DNA of 64,000 bases from Xanthomonas indica (GCF_040529045.1 NZ_CP131914.1:1472501-1536500), one strand, 5' to 3'. Counted from the stretch's first letter, positions 30,190 through 39,470 are shown. Notes: a model not told the origin generated them from the sequence alone. Translations and numbers: made by a program.

Positions 30190-30825
30190 ATGACCGTGTC
30201 TTCCGTTTCCCCCCACGAACCGATGCGCTGGCGCGCCGTGCTGGTGCTGCCGCTGCTGGTGCTCGCGTCCGCGGCGCTGTACTCGCTGCTGGCCACCGTG
30301 CTGGCCGGCGCGCTGTTCCCCGAGCAGGCCAACGGCAGCCTGCGCACCAAGGACGGCCGCGTGGTCGGCTCGGCGCTGGTGGCGCAACCGTTCGCCGCCG
30401 CCGGCTATTTCCAGCCGCGTCCGTCCGGCGCCAAGTACGACCCGATGTCGGCGGCCGGCAGCAACCAGGCACGCAGCAACCCCGACCTGCGCAAGCGCCT
30501 GGACGACACCCGCCAGGCGGTGGCCGCGCGCGAGGGCATCGACCCGGCGCAGGTGCCGGACGACCTAGTCACCCAGTCCGGCAGCGGCATGGACCCGGAC
30601 ATCAGTGTCGAGGCCGCGCAACTGCAAGTGGCGCGCGTGGCCGCCGCGCGCGGCCTGCCACCACAGACCGTCGCCGCCCTGGTCGCCGCACAGACCCAAC
30701 CGCGCCAGTTCGGCGTGCTTGGCGCGCCGCGGGTGAACGTGTTGGCGCTGAATCTGGCGTTGGATGCGGCCGGGAACGGGGAAACGGGAATCGGGAATGG
30801 GCAAAAGCAGGAGCAACAGCGGTAA
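30190..30825 (+). CDS. kdpC: KdpC, potassium ATPase assembly subunit with element-derived tail
   Basis: This 211-residue protein has one N-terminal transmembrane helix (about residues 16-40, VLVLPLLVLASAALYSLLATVLAGALFP) and a periplasmic domain. Family motifs are FQPRPSGAKYDPMSAAGSNQ and, near the end, DLVTQSGSGMDPDISVEAA followed by FGVLGAPRVNVLALNLAL. The normal protein should end near ALNLALD. Here the final residues AAGNGETGIGNGQKQEQQR are read from the left arm and core of an inverted heptad element, and the stop codon lies inside the element. Whether the tail affects function is unknown; it is hydrophilic and periplasmic. Confidence 0.95.
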   Translation: MTVSSVSPHEPMRWRAVLVLPLLVLASAALYSLLATVLAGALFPEQANGSLRTKDGRVVGSALVAQPFAAAGYFQPRPSGAKYDPMSAAGSNQARSNPDLRKRLDDTRQAVAAREGIDPAQVPDDLVTQSGSGMDPDISVEAAQLQVARVAAARGLPPQTVAALVAAQTQPRQFGVLGAPRVNVLALNLALDAAGNGETGIGNGQKQEQQR

Positions 30826-30890
30826 ATCGCGCAGCCATGTAGGCTTTGCGCTCTGCGATTCCCCATTCCCCATTCCCCATTCCCAGCTCC
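30768..30890. repeat. Inverted heptad element 4 (kdpC-kdpD)
   Basis: The left arm (GGCCGGGAACGGGG, then GGGAATC and GGGAATG units) is coding in kdpC. The right arm (GATTCCC and CATTCCC units) ends CCCAGCTCC two bases before the kdpD ATG. The core contains AAAAGCAGGAGCA, shared with the glyA-nrdR element, and GGAGCAACAGCGGTA, shared with the ftsA-ftsZ element. Confidence 0.85.
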
Positions 30891-30892
30891 AA

Positions 30893-33571
30893 ATGCCCGA
30901 CCCCCGCACCCAACAGGCCGATGCCCTGATCGGCGAACTGCAGCGCGAGCGCGGCGGACGCCTGACCGTGTTCCTCGGCGCGGCGCCGGGGGTGGGCAAG
31001 ACCTACGCGATGCTGTCGCGCGCGCGGCAGTTGCAGCAGCAGGGCAGCAACCTGGTGGTCGGCGTGGTCGAGACCCACGGCCGCGCCGAGACCGCGGCGC
31101 TGCTGGAAGGGCTCACCGTGCAGCCGCGGCGGCGCCTGGAATACCGCGGCCGCACCCTGGACGAGATGGACCTGGATGCGCTGCTGGCGCTGCGCCCGCC
31201 GCTGGTGCTGGTGGACGAACTGGCGCATCGCAACGCGCCCGGCAGCCGCCACGAGCGGCGCTGGCAGGACGTGCAGGAATTGCTTGACGCCGGCATCGAC
31301 GTCTACAGCACGGTCAACATCCAGCACCTGGAAAGCCTCAACGACGTGGTCCACCGCATCACCGGCGTGCGCGTCAGCGAGACCGTGCCCGATGCGATCT
31401 TCGACCGCCTGCGCGACATCGTGCTGGTCGACCTGCCGCCGCGCGAGCTGATCGAGCGCCTGCAGCAGGGCAAGGTGTATCTGCCCGAGCAGGCCGGGCA
31501 GGCGCTGCAGGCGTTCTTCTCGCCGTCGAATCTGGCCGCGCTGCGCGAGCTGGCGATGCAGACCGCCGCCGACCGCGTCGACAACGATCTGCGCGACGTG
31601 CAGGCGGCGCAGGGCCGTACCAGCGTCGCGCTGCGGCGTACGGTGATGGTGGCGATCGACGGCCGCGGCCAATCCGATTACCTGGTGCGGGTGGCGCGGC
31701 GCCTGGCCGAGCGCCGCGGCGCGCCCTGGACCGTGGTCACCGTGCAGACCCAGGCGCAGCCCGACGCCGACTGGCAGCTGGAAATCGACCGCGCCTTCGC
31801 CCTGGCGCGTCGGCTCGGCGGCGAGGCCGCGCTGCTGCACGGTGCCAACGTCGCCGACACTCTGCTCGACCACGCCGCGCGCAGCGGCGTATCGACCCTG
31901 GTGCTGGGCCGCACCCGCGAGCGCCCGCTGGCGCGCATGATCAACCGCACGCTGACCCAGCAACTGCTGCAACGCGGCGCGCACTACGAACTGGTGATCA
32001 TCAGTTCGCCGGAGGCGCGCGCCCGCGCGCGGCGGCGCTGGCGCAGCCCGGGGCATTGGCTGTCGCGCGACGACCTGGTGTTCGCCACGGTCGCCACGCT
32101 GGCGGCGGTCGCGGTGGGCTGGCTGGCCGAGCGCTGGGTCGGCATCGACGACCTGTCGATGGTGTTCATCGTCGCGGTGGTGATGGTGGCGGCGAAGACG
32201 CGGATGGCCGCGGCGGTGCTGGCCGCCATCCTGAGTTTCCTCGCCTACGATTTCTTCTTCATCGATCCGCGATACACGCTGCACATCGGCGCGCGCCAGG
32301 GCCTGGTCACGGTGCTGCTGTTCCTGGTCGCGGCGCTGGTCGCCGGGCGCCTGGCCTCGCGTCTGCGCATGCAGGTGCTGGCGCTGCGCGCGGCCAACGC
32401 CCAGACCACCGCGCTGCAGCGGCTGGGCCGCGAGCTGACCAGCGCCGCCGACCTGGGCCAGGTGCTGGAGGCCGGGCGTCGCGCGCTCGCCGGCACGCTC
32501 GACGCCGAGGCCTGGCTGCGCCTGCAGCCGCTGGAGCGCGCCCACGACGGCGCCGACGATTACGCGCCGTCGATGGCCGCGGTGGACCGCAGCGCCGCCG
32601 ACTGGGCGCAGCGCCATGGCCAGGCCACCGGCCGCTTCACCGACACCCTGGCCGGCGCGAGCTGGTGGTTCCTGCCGGTGCGCCACGAGCGCGGCACGAT
32701 CGGCGTGGTCGGCCTGCGCTTCGGCGCCGGCGTGCAGCGCCCGGGCCTGGAGCAGCAGCGCCTGGCCGAGGCGATGGTCGAGGACATCGGCCAGGCCGCG
32801 CTGCGCACGCGCCTGGTCGCCGACCTGGAGAGCGCGCGGGTCAGCGGCGAGACCGAGCGGCTGCGCTCGGCGCTGCTGTCCTCGGTCTCGCACGACCTGC
32901 GCTCGCCGCTGGCGGCGATGATCGGCGCGGCCAGCAGCCTGTCCAGCTACGGCCAGGCGATGGACGCGGACGATCGCCGCAGCCTGCTCGACACCATCCA
33001 ACTGGAAGGCGAGCGCCTGGACCGCTACATCCAGAACCTGCTGGACATGACCCGGCTCGGCCACACCGGGCTGACCTTGAACCGCGACTGGATCGGCGTG
33101 GACGAACTGATCGGCTCGGCCGCGCGGCGCCTGCAGCGCTACCAGCCGCAGGTGCGCCTGGACATCGCCCTGGCCGCGGACCTGCCGACGCTGTGGGTGC
33201 ACCCGGCGCTGGTCGAGCAAGCCATCTTCAACGTGCTGGAGAACGCCGCCAAGTTCTCGCCGGCGGACGCGGCGATCCGCGTCGCCGCCGGCATGGTCGA
33301 CGGCCGCCTGCGCATCGACATCAGCGACCGCGGCCCGGGCATTCCCGAGGACGAGCGCGCGCGCATCTTCGACATGTTCTACAGCGTCGAGCGCGGCGAC
33401 CGCGGCCGCCACGGCACCGGCCTGGGCCTGACCATCTGCCAGGGCATGATCGGCGCGCACGGCGGCAGCGTCGAGGCGCTGCCCGGTCCCGATGGCCGCG
33501 GCACCACGATCCGCATTACTCTGCCGCTCATCGAACCCGCCGCGCCGCCGTCCCGCCCCGATGCCGACTGA
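30893..33571 (+). CDS. kdpD: KdpD, osmosensing/K+ sensor histidine kinase
   Basis: This 892-residue membrane sensor kinase controls kdp expression. The N-terminal KdpD domain has Walker A GAAPGVGKTY (residues 29-38) and LVDELAHRNAPGSRHERRWQDV. A universal-stress-like region follows (residues 250-370). Four close hydrophobic helices come next (about 395-500), then a GAF-like part, a HisKA domain with His667 in SSVSHDLRSPLAAM, and an ATPase domain (FNVLENAAKFSP, GPGIPEDERARIFDMFY, GTGLGLTICQGMI). The start at 30893 begins the conserved N-terminus; the frame opens earlier but only through the heptad element. No Shine-Dalgarno sequence precedes the ATG, and bases from the element end directly abut it. 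The gene overlaps kdpE by 11 bases. Confidence 0.96.
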   Translation: MPDPRTQQADALIGELQRERGGRLTVFLGAAPGVGKTYAMLSRARQLQQQGSNLVVGVVETHGRAETAALLEGLTVQPRRRLEYRGRTLDEMDLDALLALRPPLVLVDELAHRNAPGSRHERRWQDVQELLDAGIDVYSTVNIQHLESLNDVVHRITGVRVSETVPDAIFDRLRDIVLVDLPPRELIERLQQGKVYLPEQAGQALQAFFSPSNLAALRELAMQTAADRVDNDLRDVQAAQGRTSVALRRTVMVAIDGRGQSDYLVRVARRLAERRGAPWTVVTVQTQAQPDADWQLEIDRAFALARRLGGEAALLHGANVADTLLDHAARSGVSTLVLGRTRERPLARMINRTLTQQLLQRGAHYELVIISSPEARARARRRWRSPGHWLSRDDLVFATVATLAAVAVGWLAERWVGIDDLSMVFIVAVVMVAAKTRMAAAVLAAILSFLAYDFFFIDPRYTLHIGARQGLVTVLLFLVAALVAGRLASRLRMQVLALRAANAQTTALQRLGRELTSAADLGQVLEAGRRALAGTLDAEAWLRLQPLERAHDGADDYAPSMAAVDRSAADWAQRHGQATGRFTDTLAGASWWFLPVRHERGTIGVVGLRFGAGVQRPGLEQQRLAEAMVEDIGQAALRTRLVADLESARVSGETERLRSALLSSVSHDLRSPLAAMIGAASSLSSYGQAMDADDRRSLLDTIQLEGERLDRYIQNLLDMTRLGHTGLTLNRDWIGVDELIGSAARRLQRYQPQVRLDIALAADLPTLWVHPALVEQAIFNVLENAAKFSPADAAIRVAAGMVDGRLRIDISDRGPGIPEDERARIFDMFYSVERGDRGRHGTGLGLTICQGMIGAHGGSVEALPGPDGRGTTIRITLPLIEPAAPPSRPDAD

Positions 33572-34289
33572 GTCCCACGCCGATCCGATTCCGCCGCCGC
33601 GCGTGCTGGTCATCGACGACGAGCCGCAGATCCGCCGGTTCCTCGACATCAGCCTGCGCGCGCAGGGCTACCGCGTGCTGCAGGCCGACACCGGCGCCGC
33701 CGGCCTGGCGCAGCTGGCCGCGCACGGCGCCGAACTGGTGGTGCTGGACATCGGCCTGCCCGACCAGGACGGACACAGCGTGCTGCGCGAACTGCGGCAA
33801 TGGTCGTCGGTGCCGGTGATCATGCTGACCGTGCGCGCCGGCGAGGCCGAGAAGGTGCAGGCGCTGGACGCCGGCGCCAACGACTACGTGACCAAGCCGT
33901 TCGGCGTGCAGGAACTGATGGCGCGCATCCGCGTGCTGCTGCGCATGCAGCCCGTCGCCGGCGAGGCCGAGCCGGTGTTCGACGACGGCCACCTGCACAT
34001 CCACCTGGGCCTGCGCGAGGTGCGCCTGGATGGCGAGGCACTGCCGCTCAGCCGCAAGGAGTACGCGTTGCTGGCGCTGCTGCTGCGGCACAGCGGCCGC
34101 GTGGTGACGCAGCCGCAACTGCTGCGCGAACTGTGGGGGCCCACTCATCAGGACGACACCCACTACCTGCGCATCCTGGTCGGCAAGCTGCGGCAGAAAC
34201 TCGGCGACAGCGCCGTCGCCCCGCGCTACATCGCCACCGAGCCGGGCGTGGGGTTGCGCTTCATCGGCGTGCAGTGTCCGTCGGCGTGA
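33561..34289 (+). CDS. kdpE: KdpE, response regulator of the kdp system
   Basis: This 242-residue OmpR-family regulator has a receiver domain with the acidic pair VIDDEPQI, phospho-acceptor Asp63 in VVLDIGLPDQDG, and the conserved Lys in NDYVTKPFG. A winged-helix DNA-binding domain follows (EVRLDGEALPLSRKEYALLALL, then RELWGPTHQDDTHYLRILVGKLRQKL). The start overlaps the kdpD stop by 11 bases, so the pair is translationally coupled. Likely targets in this window are the TTTAYN-N5-TTTAYN boxes before kdpF and before the porin gene. A GTAG palindrome follows the stop codon. Confidence 0.96.
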   Translation: MPTESHADPIPPPRVLVIDDEPQIRRFLDISLRAQGYRVLQADTGAAGLAQLAAHGAELVVLDIGLPDQDGHSVLRELRQWSSVPVIMLTVRAGEAEKVQALDAGANDYVTKPFGVQELMARIRVLLRMQPVAGEAEPVFDDGHLHIHLGLREVRLDGEALPLSRKEYALLALLLRHSGRVVTQPQLLRELWGPTHQDDTHYLRILVGKLRQKLGDSAVAPRYIATEPGVGLRFIGVQCPSA

Positions 34290-34317
34290 TGGGGCGTGTC
34301 GGCGTTCCCGGGTATCC

Positions 34318-34385
34318 GTAGGAGTGGCTTCAGCCGCGACCGCTGCGTTCCCGGTCATGCCCGTCGCGGCTGAAGCTGTTCCTAC
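34318..34385. repeat. 68-bp GTAG palindromic repeat after kdpE
   Basis: It begins GTAGGAGTGGCTTCAGCCGCGACC and ends with GTCGCGGCTGAAGCTGTTCCTAC, with a slightly decayed outer stem. It is exactly as long as the copies at 7751 and 35178. It probably ends kdp transcription in RNA form. Confidence 0.8.
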
Positions 34386-34437
34386 AGCGGCAGCGAGTGT
34401 TTTCGGAGGCATTGGAACGCGATAGACGGAAGACCAG

Positions 34438-34938
34438 ATGACCTTGTGCCCGCCTCCCATCGTGATCAACCCGGACCACTTCCTGCATACGGAACAAGGG
34501 CGCGTCTGGACACCGGAACGCAATCGCAGCGCGTGGCAGCAAAGCCATGACGCCTTGAAGGCGATCCTCGCCGGTGCGTGCGAATCCGCCGGCACCTGGA
34601 CGGTCGTCATCGTGTGCGGCCTGCAGGGCGCGGGCAAGACCACGTGGATTGCGCGGCAACCGGTACGGCCGTGCACCGTCTACTTCGATGCGGCGCTGCC
34701 AGGTGCCCGGCATCGGGCACCGATCATCGCCATTGCGAACGCGGCCGGCGCCCGGATCGAGATTGTCTGGATCAAGGTCGCACTGCCCGTTGCGCTCGCG
34801 CGGAACCTGCAGCGTGCCGCGGACGAACAGGTCCCGGAGGAGGCGATCCGCTCGGTGCACGACCTCTTCGAAGCGCCGACGCTCGCCGAAGGGGCCGACC
34901 ACGTCAGCGTCGTCACTCCGGCCCAATGTACGCCTTGA
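34438..34938 (+). CDS. P-loop kinase-like ATP-binding protein
   Basis: This 166-residue protein is of the AAA_33/polynucleotide-kinase-like group. Walker A is GLQGAGKTTW (residues 61-70), followed by VYFDAALP, which resembles the substrate-binding strand. A C-terminal segment, ARNLQRAADEQVPEEAIRSVHDLFEAPTLAEGADHVSVV, is typical of the lid of small P-loop kinases. The N-terminal 50 residues (FLHTEQGRVWTPERNRSAWQQSHDAL) are reminiscent of the family's substrate-recognition start. The substrate could be a nucleic-acid end, a nucleotide or a small metabolite; nothing nearby decides. The gene stands alone between two GTAG palindromes, which suggests an accessory insertion. No toxin-antitoxin partner is visible. 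Confidence 0.6.
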   Translation: MTLCPPPIVINPDHFLHTEQGRVWTPERNRSAWQQSHDALKAILAGACESAGTWTVVIVCGLQGAGKTTWIARQPVRPCTVYFDAALPGARHRAPIIAIANAAGARIEIVWIKVALPVALARNLQRAADEQVPEEAIRSVHDLFEAPTLAEGADHVSVVTPAQCTP

Positions 34939-35177
34939 AGGCTGCAGGCGTGGCAGCGGCGTCCGGCAGCGTGCACATCGCTGCCGCGCCACGCGCTCTG
35001 CCGGCTGCCCGCTGACGAGCTCGGCGGAAGGCTGGGGCCGTTCCCCCAAAGCAGTGTGTGCGATGGATGCAGCGCTTCAGGCATGACGACCGCGCCTCGC
35101 ACCGCATCGGTCGTCGGCCGCGATAGCGCATCGTGTGCGCAAGGCCATCGCTCGTGCCGCGATCGCCTTGGCTTGTC

Positions 35178-35245
35178 GTAGGAGCGGCTGCAGCCGCGCC
35201 CGTGGCCTTGCCGGTGACGCCTGTCGCGGCTGAAGCCGCTCCTAC
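35178..35245. repeat. 68-bp GTAG palindromic repeat
   Basis: It begins GTAGGAGCGGCTGCAGCCGCGCC and ends GTCGCGGCTGAAGCCGCTCCTAC, the third full-length copy in the window. The rest of the 430-bp gap from 34939 to 35368 holds the heptad array at 35311 and no credible gene. Confidence 0.85.
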
Positions 35246-35310
35246 AACGGCATGGTGGCATGGCGGCATGGCGAGGTTGCAATGGATCAGCATGCGAAAG
35301 ACGCTGTTGC

Positions 35311-35366
35311 GAATCCCGAATCCCGAATCCCGAATCCCGAATCCCGAATCCCGAATCCCGAATCCC
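35311..35366. repeat. Heptad array 5: eight perfect GAATCCC units
   Basis: Eight identical 7-bp units (GGGATTC on the minus strand) lie directly after the stop codon of the minus-strand FAD oxidoreductase. The orientation relative to the upstream gene is the same as the left arms elsewhere, but no opposite arm is seen. The perfect array is likely to vary in copy number between strains. Confidence 0.9.
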
Positions 35367-35368
35367 CC

Positions 35369-36754
35369 TCAAGGCTCCGGCAACACCTTCCCCGGATTGA
35401 GGATCCCATCCGGATCCAGCGCGCGCTTGATCGCGCGCATCGCGTCCAGGGTGGCGGCGTCGAAGGCCTGGTCCATGTAGTCGCGCTTGGCCACGCCGAT
35501 GCCGTGTTCGCCGGACAGCGTGCCTTCCAGCGCCAGCACCAGCGCGAACAGGCGTGGCAACGCCGCCTGCGCACGCGCGGTTTCAGCGGCGTCGTCCGGC
35601 GCGTACATGATGTTGACGTGCAGGTTGCCGTTGCCGGCATGGCCGAAGGCGACGATCGGCAGGTCGAACTCGGCGGCCAGCGCTTCCACGCCGGCGACCA
35701 GCTCGGGGATGCGCGACACCGGCACCACCACGTCCTCGTTGATCTTGCCCGGGCGGATCGTGCGCAGCGCCGGCGACAGCGCGCGGCGTGCGGCCCACAG
35801 GCGATCGCGCGCGCTGCCGTCGGCGGCCACGTCCAGCGCCAGCAGGCCGTCGCCCTCGGCCGCCGCGCCCAGTGCCTGCAGCATGTAGGGCAGGGTGTCG
35901 TGGTCGCCGTCGGCCTCGATCAGCAGCATCGCGCCGGCCTCCGGCACGTCGCTGCCGTTGCGGCGCAGCAGCGCGATCGCGCTGCGGTCCATGAACTCGA
36001 GCATGGTCGGCGTGCTCGGCTGCGCCATCAGTCGCGACACCGCGGCGGCGGCACCGGCGGCGTCGCGGTACAACGCGCGCAGCCCGGCCTGCGCCAGCGG
36101 CCGCGGCGACAGCTTCAGCGTCGCTTCCACGATCAGCGCCAGGGTGCCTTCGCTGCCGACCAGCAGGTGGGTCAGGTCGTAGCCGGTGGCGTCCTTGGTG
36201 TAGGCGCCGCCGCAGCGGATCACCTCGCCGCTGCCGGTCACCGCGACGAGGCCGAGCACGTTGTCGCGGGTGGCGCCGTACTTCACCGCGCGCGGCCCGC
36301 CGGCATTGGTCGACAGGTTGCCGCCGACGCTGCAGATCTCCGCGCTGGACGGGTCCGGTGGCCAGAACAGCCCGTGCGGCGCCAGCGCCTGCTGCAGGTC
36401 GCCGTTGAGCACGCCGGGTTCCACCACCGCGCAGCGGTCCGCCGGGCGCAGTTGCAGGATGCGGTTCATGCGCGCGAACGACAGCACCACGCCGCCGGAG
36501 AACGGCACCGCGGCGCCGGCGGTGCCGGTGCCGGCGCCGCGCGCCACCAGCGGCACGCGGTGCGCACGGCAGGCGCGCACGATCGCCTGCACCTGCTCGC
36601 GGGTCTGCGGCAGCGCCACCGCGTCGGCCAGCGCCCAGCGCCGCGAATCGTCCTCGCCATAGCTGCGCCGGCTGTCGGCGTCGGTGCGCCAGCCCTCTGG
36701 GCCGAGCAGGGTGGCGAGGGTGTCGGTGAGCGCGGCGGGCAGCGGTGTGGTCAT
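35369..36754 (-). CDS. FAD-linked oxidoreductase, GlcD/D-lactate dehydrogenase type
   Basis: This 461-residue flavoprotein oxidises a D-2-hydroxy acid, probably D-lactate, glycolate or D-2-hydroxyglutarate. The FAD-binding PCMH domain shows PLVARGAGTGTAGAAVPFSGGVVL, SVGGNLSTNAGGPRAVKYGATRDNVLG and HLLVGSEGTLALI. The C-terminal FAD-oxidase domain has FGHAGNGNLHVNIMYAP (metal/substrate site) and GEHGIGVAKRDYMDQAF. The ATG at 36754 overlaps the stop of the preceding YdjM-like gene (ATGA); the longer frame upstream is a shadow of that gene. No GlcE or GlcF partner is adjacent, so it is likely a single-subunit dehydrogenase. Confidence 0.88.
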   Translation of the reverse strand: MTTPLPAALTDTLATLLGPEGWRTDADSRRSYGEDDSRRWALADAVALPQTREQVQAIVRACRAHRVPLVARGAGTGTAGAAVPFSGGVVLSFARMNRILQLRPADRCAVVEPGVLNGDLQQALAPHGLFWPPDPSSAEICSVGGNLSTNAGGPRAVKYGATRDNVLGLVAVTGSGEVIRCGGAYTKDATGYDLTHLLVGSEGTLALIVEATLKLSPRPLAQAGLRALYRDAAGAAAAVSRLMAQPSTPTMLEFMDRSAIALLRRNGSDVPEAGAMLLIEADGDHDTLPYMLQALGAAAEGDGLLALDVAADGSARDRLWAARRALSPALRTIRPGKINEDVVVPVSRIPELVAGVEALAAEFDLPIVAFGHAGNGNLHVNIMYAPDDAAETARAQAALPRLFALVLALEGTLSGEHGIGVAKRDYMDQAFDAATLDAMRAIKRALDPDGILNPGKVLPEP

Positions 36755-37305
36755 GGCGAAGGCGGCGAAGAGGAAGACGCGGAGGGCGAGGGCGGCTGCA
36801 GCACTTTCCAGGTGAGCACCGCCAGCGCCAGCGGCAGCCACACCCAGCGCAGTTCCGACAGCAGCGTGGTCAGGCCGCGCGCGCTGAAGAAACCGTTGGC
36901 GAACGGCGAGACCCGGATCGGCCGCCACGGCGCGAACCAGCGCTGCTCGCTCCACGGCCAGGCCAGGGCCACGCCGAGGCCGCCGGAGGTCATCGCATCG
37001 AGCAGCGGGTGCGAGGCGGTGCAGACGAGCAGCCACGCGGCCGCCTGCACCGCGCCGGCGCGCAGGGGCCGGTGCAGCAGCGCGCCGAGCACGCCCAGCA
37101 CCGCGGCGAACAGCAGCGAGTGGCTCGCACCGCGATGGCCGAAGGCGTCGGCGTAGGGGATGTGCAGGGCGAAGCCGAGCACGTCGGCGTCGGGCAGCAT
37201 CGCCGCGACGATGCCGGCGCCGAGCAGGCGCGTGGAGATGCGCCCGCGATCGGCGGCGGCCCACAGCGCCAGCGGCACCGCGGCGTGGGTGAAGATGCTC
37301 GGCAC
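36751..37305 (-). CDS. YdjM-like inner-membrane metal-dependent hydrolase
   Basis: This 184-residue membrane protein belongs to the YdjM/LexA-binding inner-membrane-associated hydrolase family. Typical features are MPSIFTHAAVPLAL at the start, MLPDADVLGF, HRGASHSLLFAAVLGVLGALL and TASHPLLDAMTSGG, i.e. several metal-ligand-like His/Asp residues at the ends of hydrophobic helices. E. coli YdjM is SOS-induced, and members are sometimes linked to cell-wall or phosphatidyl chemistry, but the function is not established. It overlaps the FAD oxidoreductase gene and follows yraN by one base, forming the tail of a minus-strand operon lpoA-yraN-ydjM-dehydrogenase. The final 15 residues are Ser/Pro-rich and low-complexity. 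Confidence 0.75.
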   Translation of the reverse strand: MPSIFTHAAVPLALWAAADRGRISTRLLGAGIVAAMLPDADVLGFALHIPYADAFGHRGASHSLLFAAVLGVLGALLHRPLRAGAVQAAAWLLVCTASHPLLDAMTSGGLGVALAWPWSEQRWFAPWRPIRVSPFANGFFSARGLTTLLSELRWVWLPLALAVLTWKVLQPPSPSASSSSPPSP

Positions 37306-37306
37306 C

Positions 37307-37675
37307 TCAGCAATCCTCGGCGCGGAACGCGTCGCGCAGCCAGGTCAGCCGCGGCGGATCGCCCTCGGCCTCGACCACGTCGAAGCGGCACGGCCAGCTG
37401 GCGTATTGCGGATGCGCGGCCAGGAACAGTTGCGCCGCCAGCAGCAGGCGGCGGCGCTTACGCAGGTCGACCGAGGCCGCACCGCCGCCGAACGCGGTGC
37501 TGCGCCGGTAGCGCACTTCGACGAACACCAGGCTCTGCGCCTGCTGCATCACCAGGTCCAGCTCGCCGCCGCGGAAGGCGACGTTGGCGGCGATCAAACG
37601 CAGGCCCGCGCGCTCCAGTTCGGCGCGCGCCGCCGCTTCCACCGCGTTGCCGCGTCGGCGCCGCTCAGTTTCCAT
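37307..37675 (-). CDS. yraN: YraN (UPF0102) nuclease-fold protein
   Basis: This 122-residue protein has the restriction-endonuclease-like fold of YraN. The catalytic-type signature is [22 protein letters not shown], with Glu38, Asp40 and Glu53 in the expected spacing. Its biological role is uncertain; Holliday-junction-like processing and cell-division links have been proposed. The ATG at 37675 was chosen because it begins the conserved basic N-terminus ([17 protein letters not shown]), whereas the longer frame overlaps lpoA deeply. It overlaps the end of lpoA by 11 bases. The lpoA-yraN order is conserved in gammaproteobacteria, where rsmI is divergently placed as here. Confidence 0.9.
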   Translation of the reverse strand: METERRRRGNAVEAAARAELERAGLRLIAANVAFRGGELDLVMQQAQSLVFVEVRYRRSTAFGGGAASVDLRKRRRLLLAAQLFLAAHPQYASWPCRFDVVEAEGDPPRLTWLRDAFRAEDC

Positions 37676-39389
37676 CGGGCAGCGGGGTCGGGCGCCCGCC
37701 GCTGAAGGTGGACCAGGCCGGGGTGCGCACGATGTTGCCGAAGCCATCCAGGTGCAGCACGCCGGTGGCGCCGCGCAGGGCGCTGTCCTTGCCGGTCGCC
37801 AGCTTCTCCAGATACGCGGTGATCTGCCAGGCGTCGTAGCCGAACGCGAACAGGCGCCCGGCCGGGCCGCGCGCGGTCGGCAGCATGTCGGCCACGCTGG
37901 TCGCCGCCGGCAGGCCGCCGACGCCGCGCACGTTCCACAGTTCGCTGGGGTAGACGATGCCGTCCAGCACCAGGTCGTCCTCGGGCTTGCCGGTGCCCAG
38001 CACCAACTGCGAGGTCGCGACCCGGGTCTTGCCGGCGAAACCGGCCAGTGCCAGCTGCGGCGCCAGCGCGCGCGCGGTATTGCCCTTCACCGCCAGCAGC
38101 ACCGAGTCGGCGGCACCGGCGTTGCGCAGTTGCGCGGCGATGTCGCCGGGCGTTTCGGCCACGCTGATGTTGCCGGCGACCTTGCCGCCACGCTCGCTGA
38201 AGCGGTCGCGGAACGCGGCCACCGCACGGCGGCCGTTGTCGTCGTTGCTGCCGATGACCAACGTGTTGCTGCGCTCGTGCGCCAGCAGGTACTCGGCGGC
38301 GGCGATGCCGTCGTCCTCCGGGGCCAGCGAGAAGCCGGCGCTGCCGCCGGGCGGGGCGTGGGTGCCGCGGTTCAGCGCCAGCACCGGCACCGGCAGCGCG
38401 TCGCGCGCGAACAGCGCGGTGACCTCGTCACGGCCGAGCGGGCCGACCACGAAGTCGGCGCCGCCATCGACCGCCTTCTGGTAAGCGGCCAGCGCCCCGG
38501 CCGGGGTGCCGGTGGTGTCGATGAAGTCGATCGGCGGGCGCCGCCGGGTCTCGCCGTAGTAGCCGGCGAGCAGGCCGTCGCGTACCGGCGCGGCCGCGGT
38601 GGCCAGGCTGCCGCTCAACGGCAGCAGCACCGCCAGCTTGGCCGGCGGGCGGTAGCCGTCGCGCTCGGCCGGCGGCCGCTTGCTGGTGTCGAAGCCCCAC
38701 TGCTCGCCGCGGTCGAACGGGCGCGGCAGTGCCAGACCGCGGCTCAGCAGGGCGCGGCCGACGAAGTTGTACAGCGGGTCGCCGGCCGGCAGCGCGCCGG
38801 CGCGGGCCTGCAGGGTGGCGTCGTTGAGCGTGGCCAGCTGGCGCACGATGGCGCGCTGGTTGTCGCTGCGCGCCTGGCCGCTGAGGCCGTTGTCGGCGCG
38901 GGCGCGTTCGTCCAGCGCCGCGTTGGCGTCGCCGGTGCCTTCCAGCGCCTGCGCGCGGGCCAGGTGCCAGCGCGCGCGCAGGTTCTGCGGCACCGCCTGC
39001 GGATCGCTGCCCAGCGCCTGCAGCGCCTTGGCCGGCTGGCGGTCGGCCAGGGCCAGCTCGGCCTCGACCAGCGCCACCCGCACCTTGCTCAGCGGCGGCA
39101 ACTGCCGCGGCTGTACCTGCGCCAGCAGGCTGCGCGCGCGGGCGGCGTCGCCGGCTTCGTACCAGGCGAAGGCGGCGTCGCCCAGCAATTGGTTGCGGGC
39201 GCTGCCGGTGGCGCCGGCGGCCTGCGCCTCGAGCTGCTGCGCCGCGTCCCGCGGCTTGCCCTGATCCAGCAGCGCCAGCGCGGCCGATTGGGCCGGCGAG
39301 GCGCTCGGCGTCACGCTGGTGGTGGCGCAGCCGGCGATCAGCAGCGCCAGCAGCGACAGGGCGGAAATCCTTGCGAATCGCTTGTTCAT
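37665..39389 (-). CDS. lpoA: LpoA-type lipoprotein activator of penicillin-binding protein
   Basis: This 574-residue outer-membrane lipoprotein activates PBP1A from the outside. It has a lipobox LIAGC with Cys21. The N-terminal TPR-like half (residues 30-220, rich in [17 protein letters not shown]-type helices) is followed by a periplasmic-binding-protein-like half (from about 250: [66 protein letters not shown], ending [15 protein letters not shown]). The length is shorter than E. coli LpoA (678) but typical outside enterobacteria. It is divergent from rsmI with an 81-bp gap. Its place next to yraN and rsmI is the standard order and lies not far from the dcw cluster. Confidence 0.9.
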   Translation of the reverse strand: MNKRFARISALSLLALLIAGCATTSVTPSASPAQSAALALLDQGKPRDAAQQLEAQAAGATGSARNQLLGDAAFAWYEAGDAARARSLLAQVQPRQLPPLSKVRVALVEAELALADRQPAKALQALGSDPQAVPQNLRARWHLARAQALEGTGDANAALDERARADNGLSGQARSDNQRAIVRQLATLNDATLQARAGALPAGDPLYNFVGRALLSRGLALPRPFDRGEQWGFDTSKRPPAERDGYRPPAKLAVLLPLSGSLATAAAPVRDGLLAGYYGETRRRPPIDFIDTTGTPAGALAAYQKAVDGGADFVVGPLGRDEVTALFARDALPVPVLALNRGTHAPPGGSAGFSLAPEDDGIAAAEYLLAHERSNTLVIGSNDDNGRRAVAAFRDRFSERGGKVAGNISVAETPGDIAAQLRNAGAADSVLLAVKGNTARALAPQLALAGFAGKTRVATSQLVLGTGKPEDDLVLDGIVYPSELWNVRGVGGLPAATSVADMLPTARGPAGRLFAFGYDAWQITAYLEKLATGKDSALRGATGVLHLDGFGNIVRTPAWSTFSGGRPTPLPDGN

Positions 39390-39470
39390 TTCTGGTCCAT
39401 TCGGCTGGGCACGCCGGGCGCGCCGGGGAAAACCGCTACGATTCTACCCTTGACCATGGAAAGCCCGTAG

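Noticed and set aside
30764-30892. An upstream start for kdpD at 30764
   Set aside because: It would translate the heptad element and overlap kdpC; the conserved KdpD N-terminus starts at 30893.
35311-35366. Regular short repeats that might be a CRISPR array
   Set aside because: The units are 7 bp, directly contiguous and without spacers; no cas genes are in the window.
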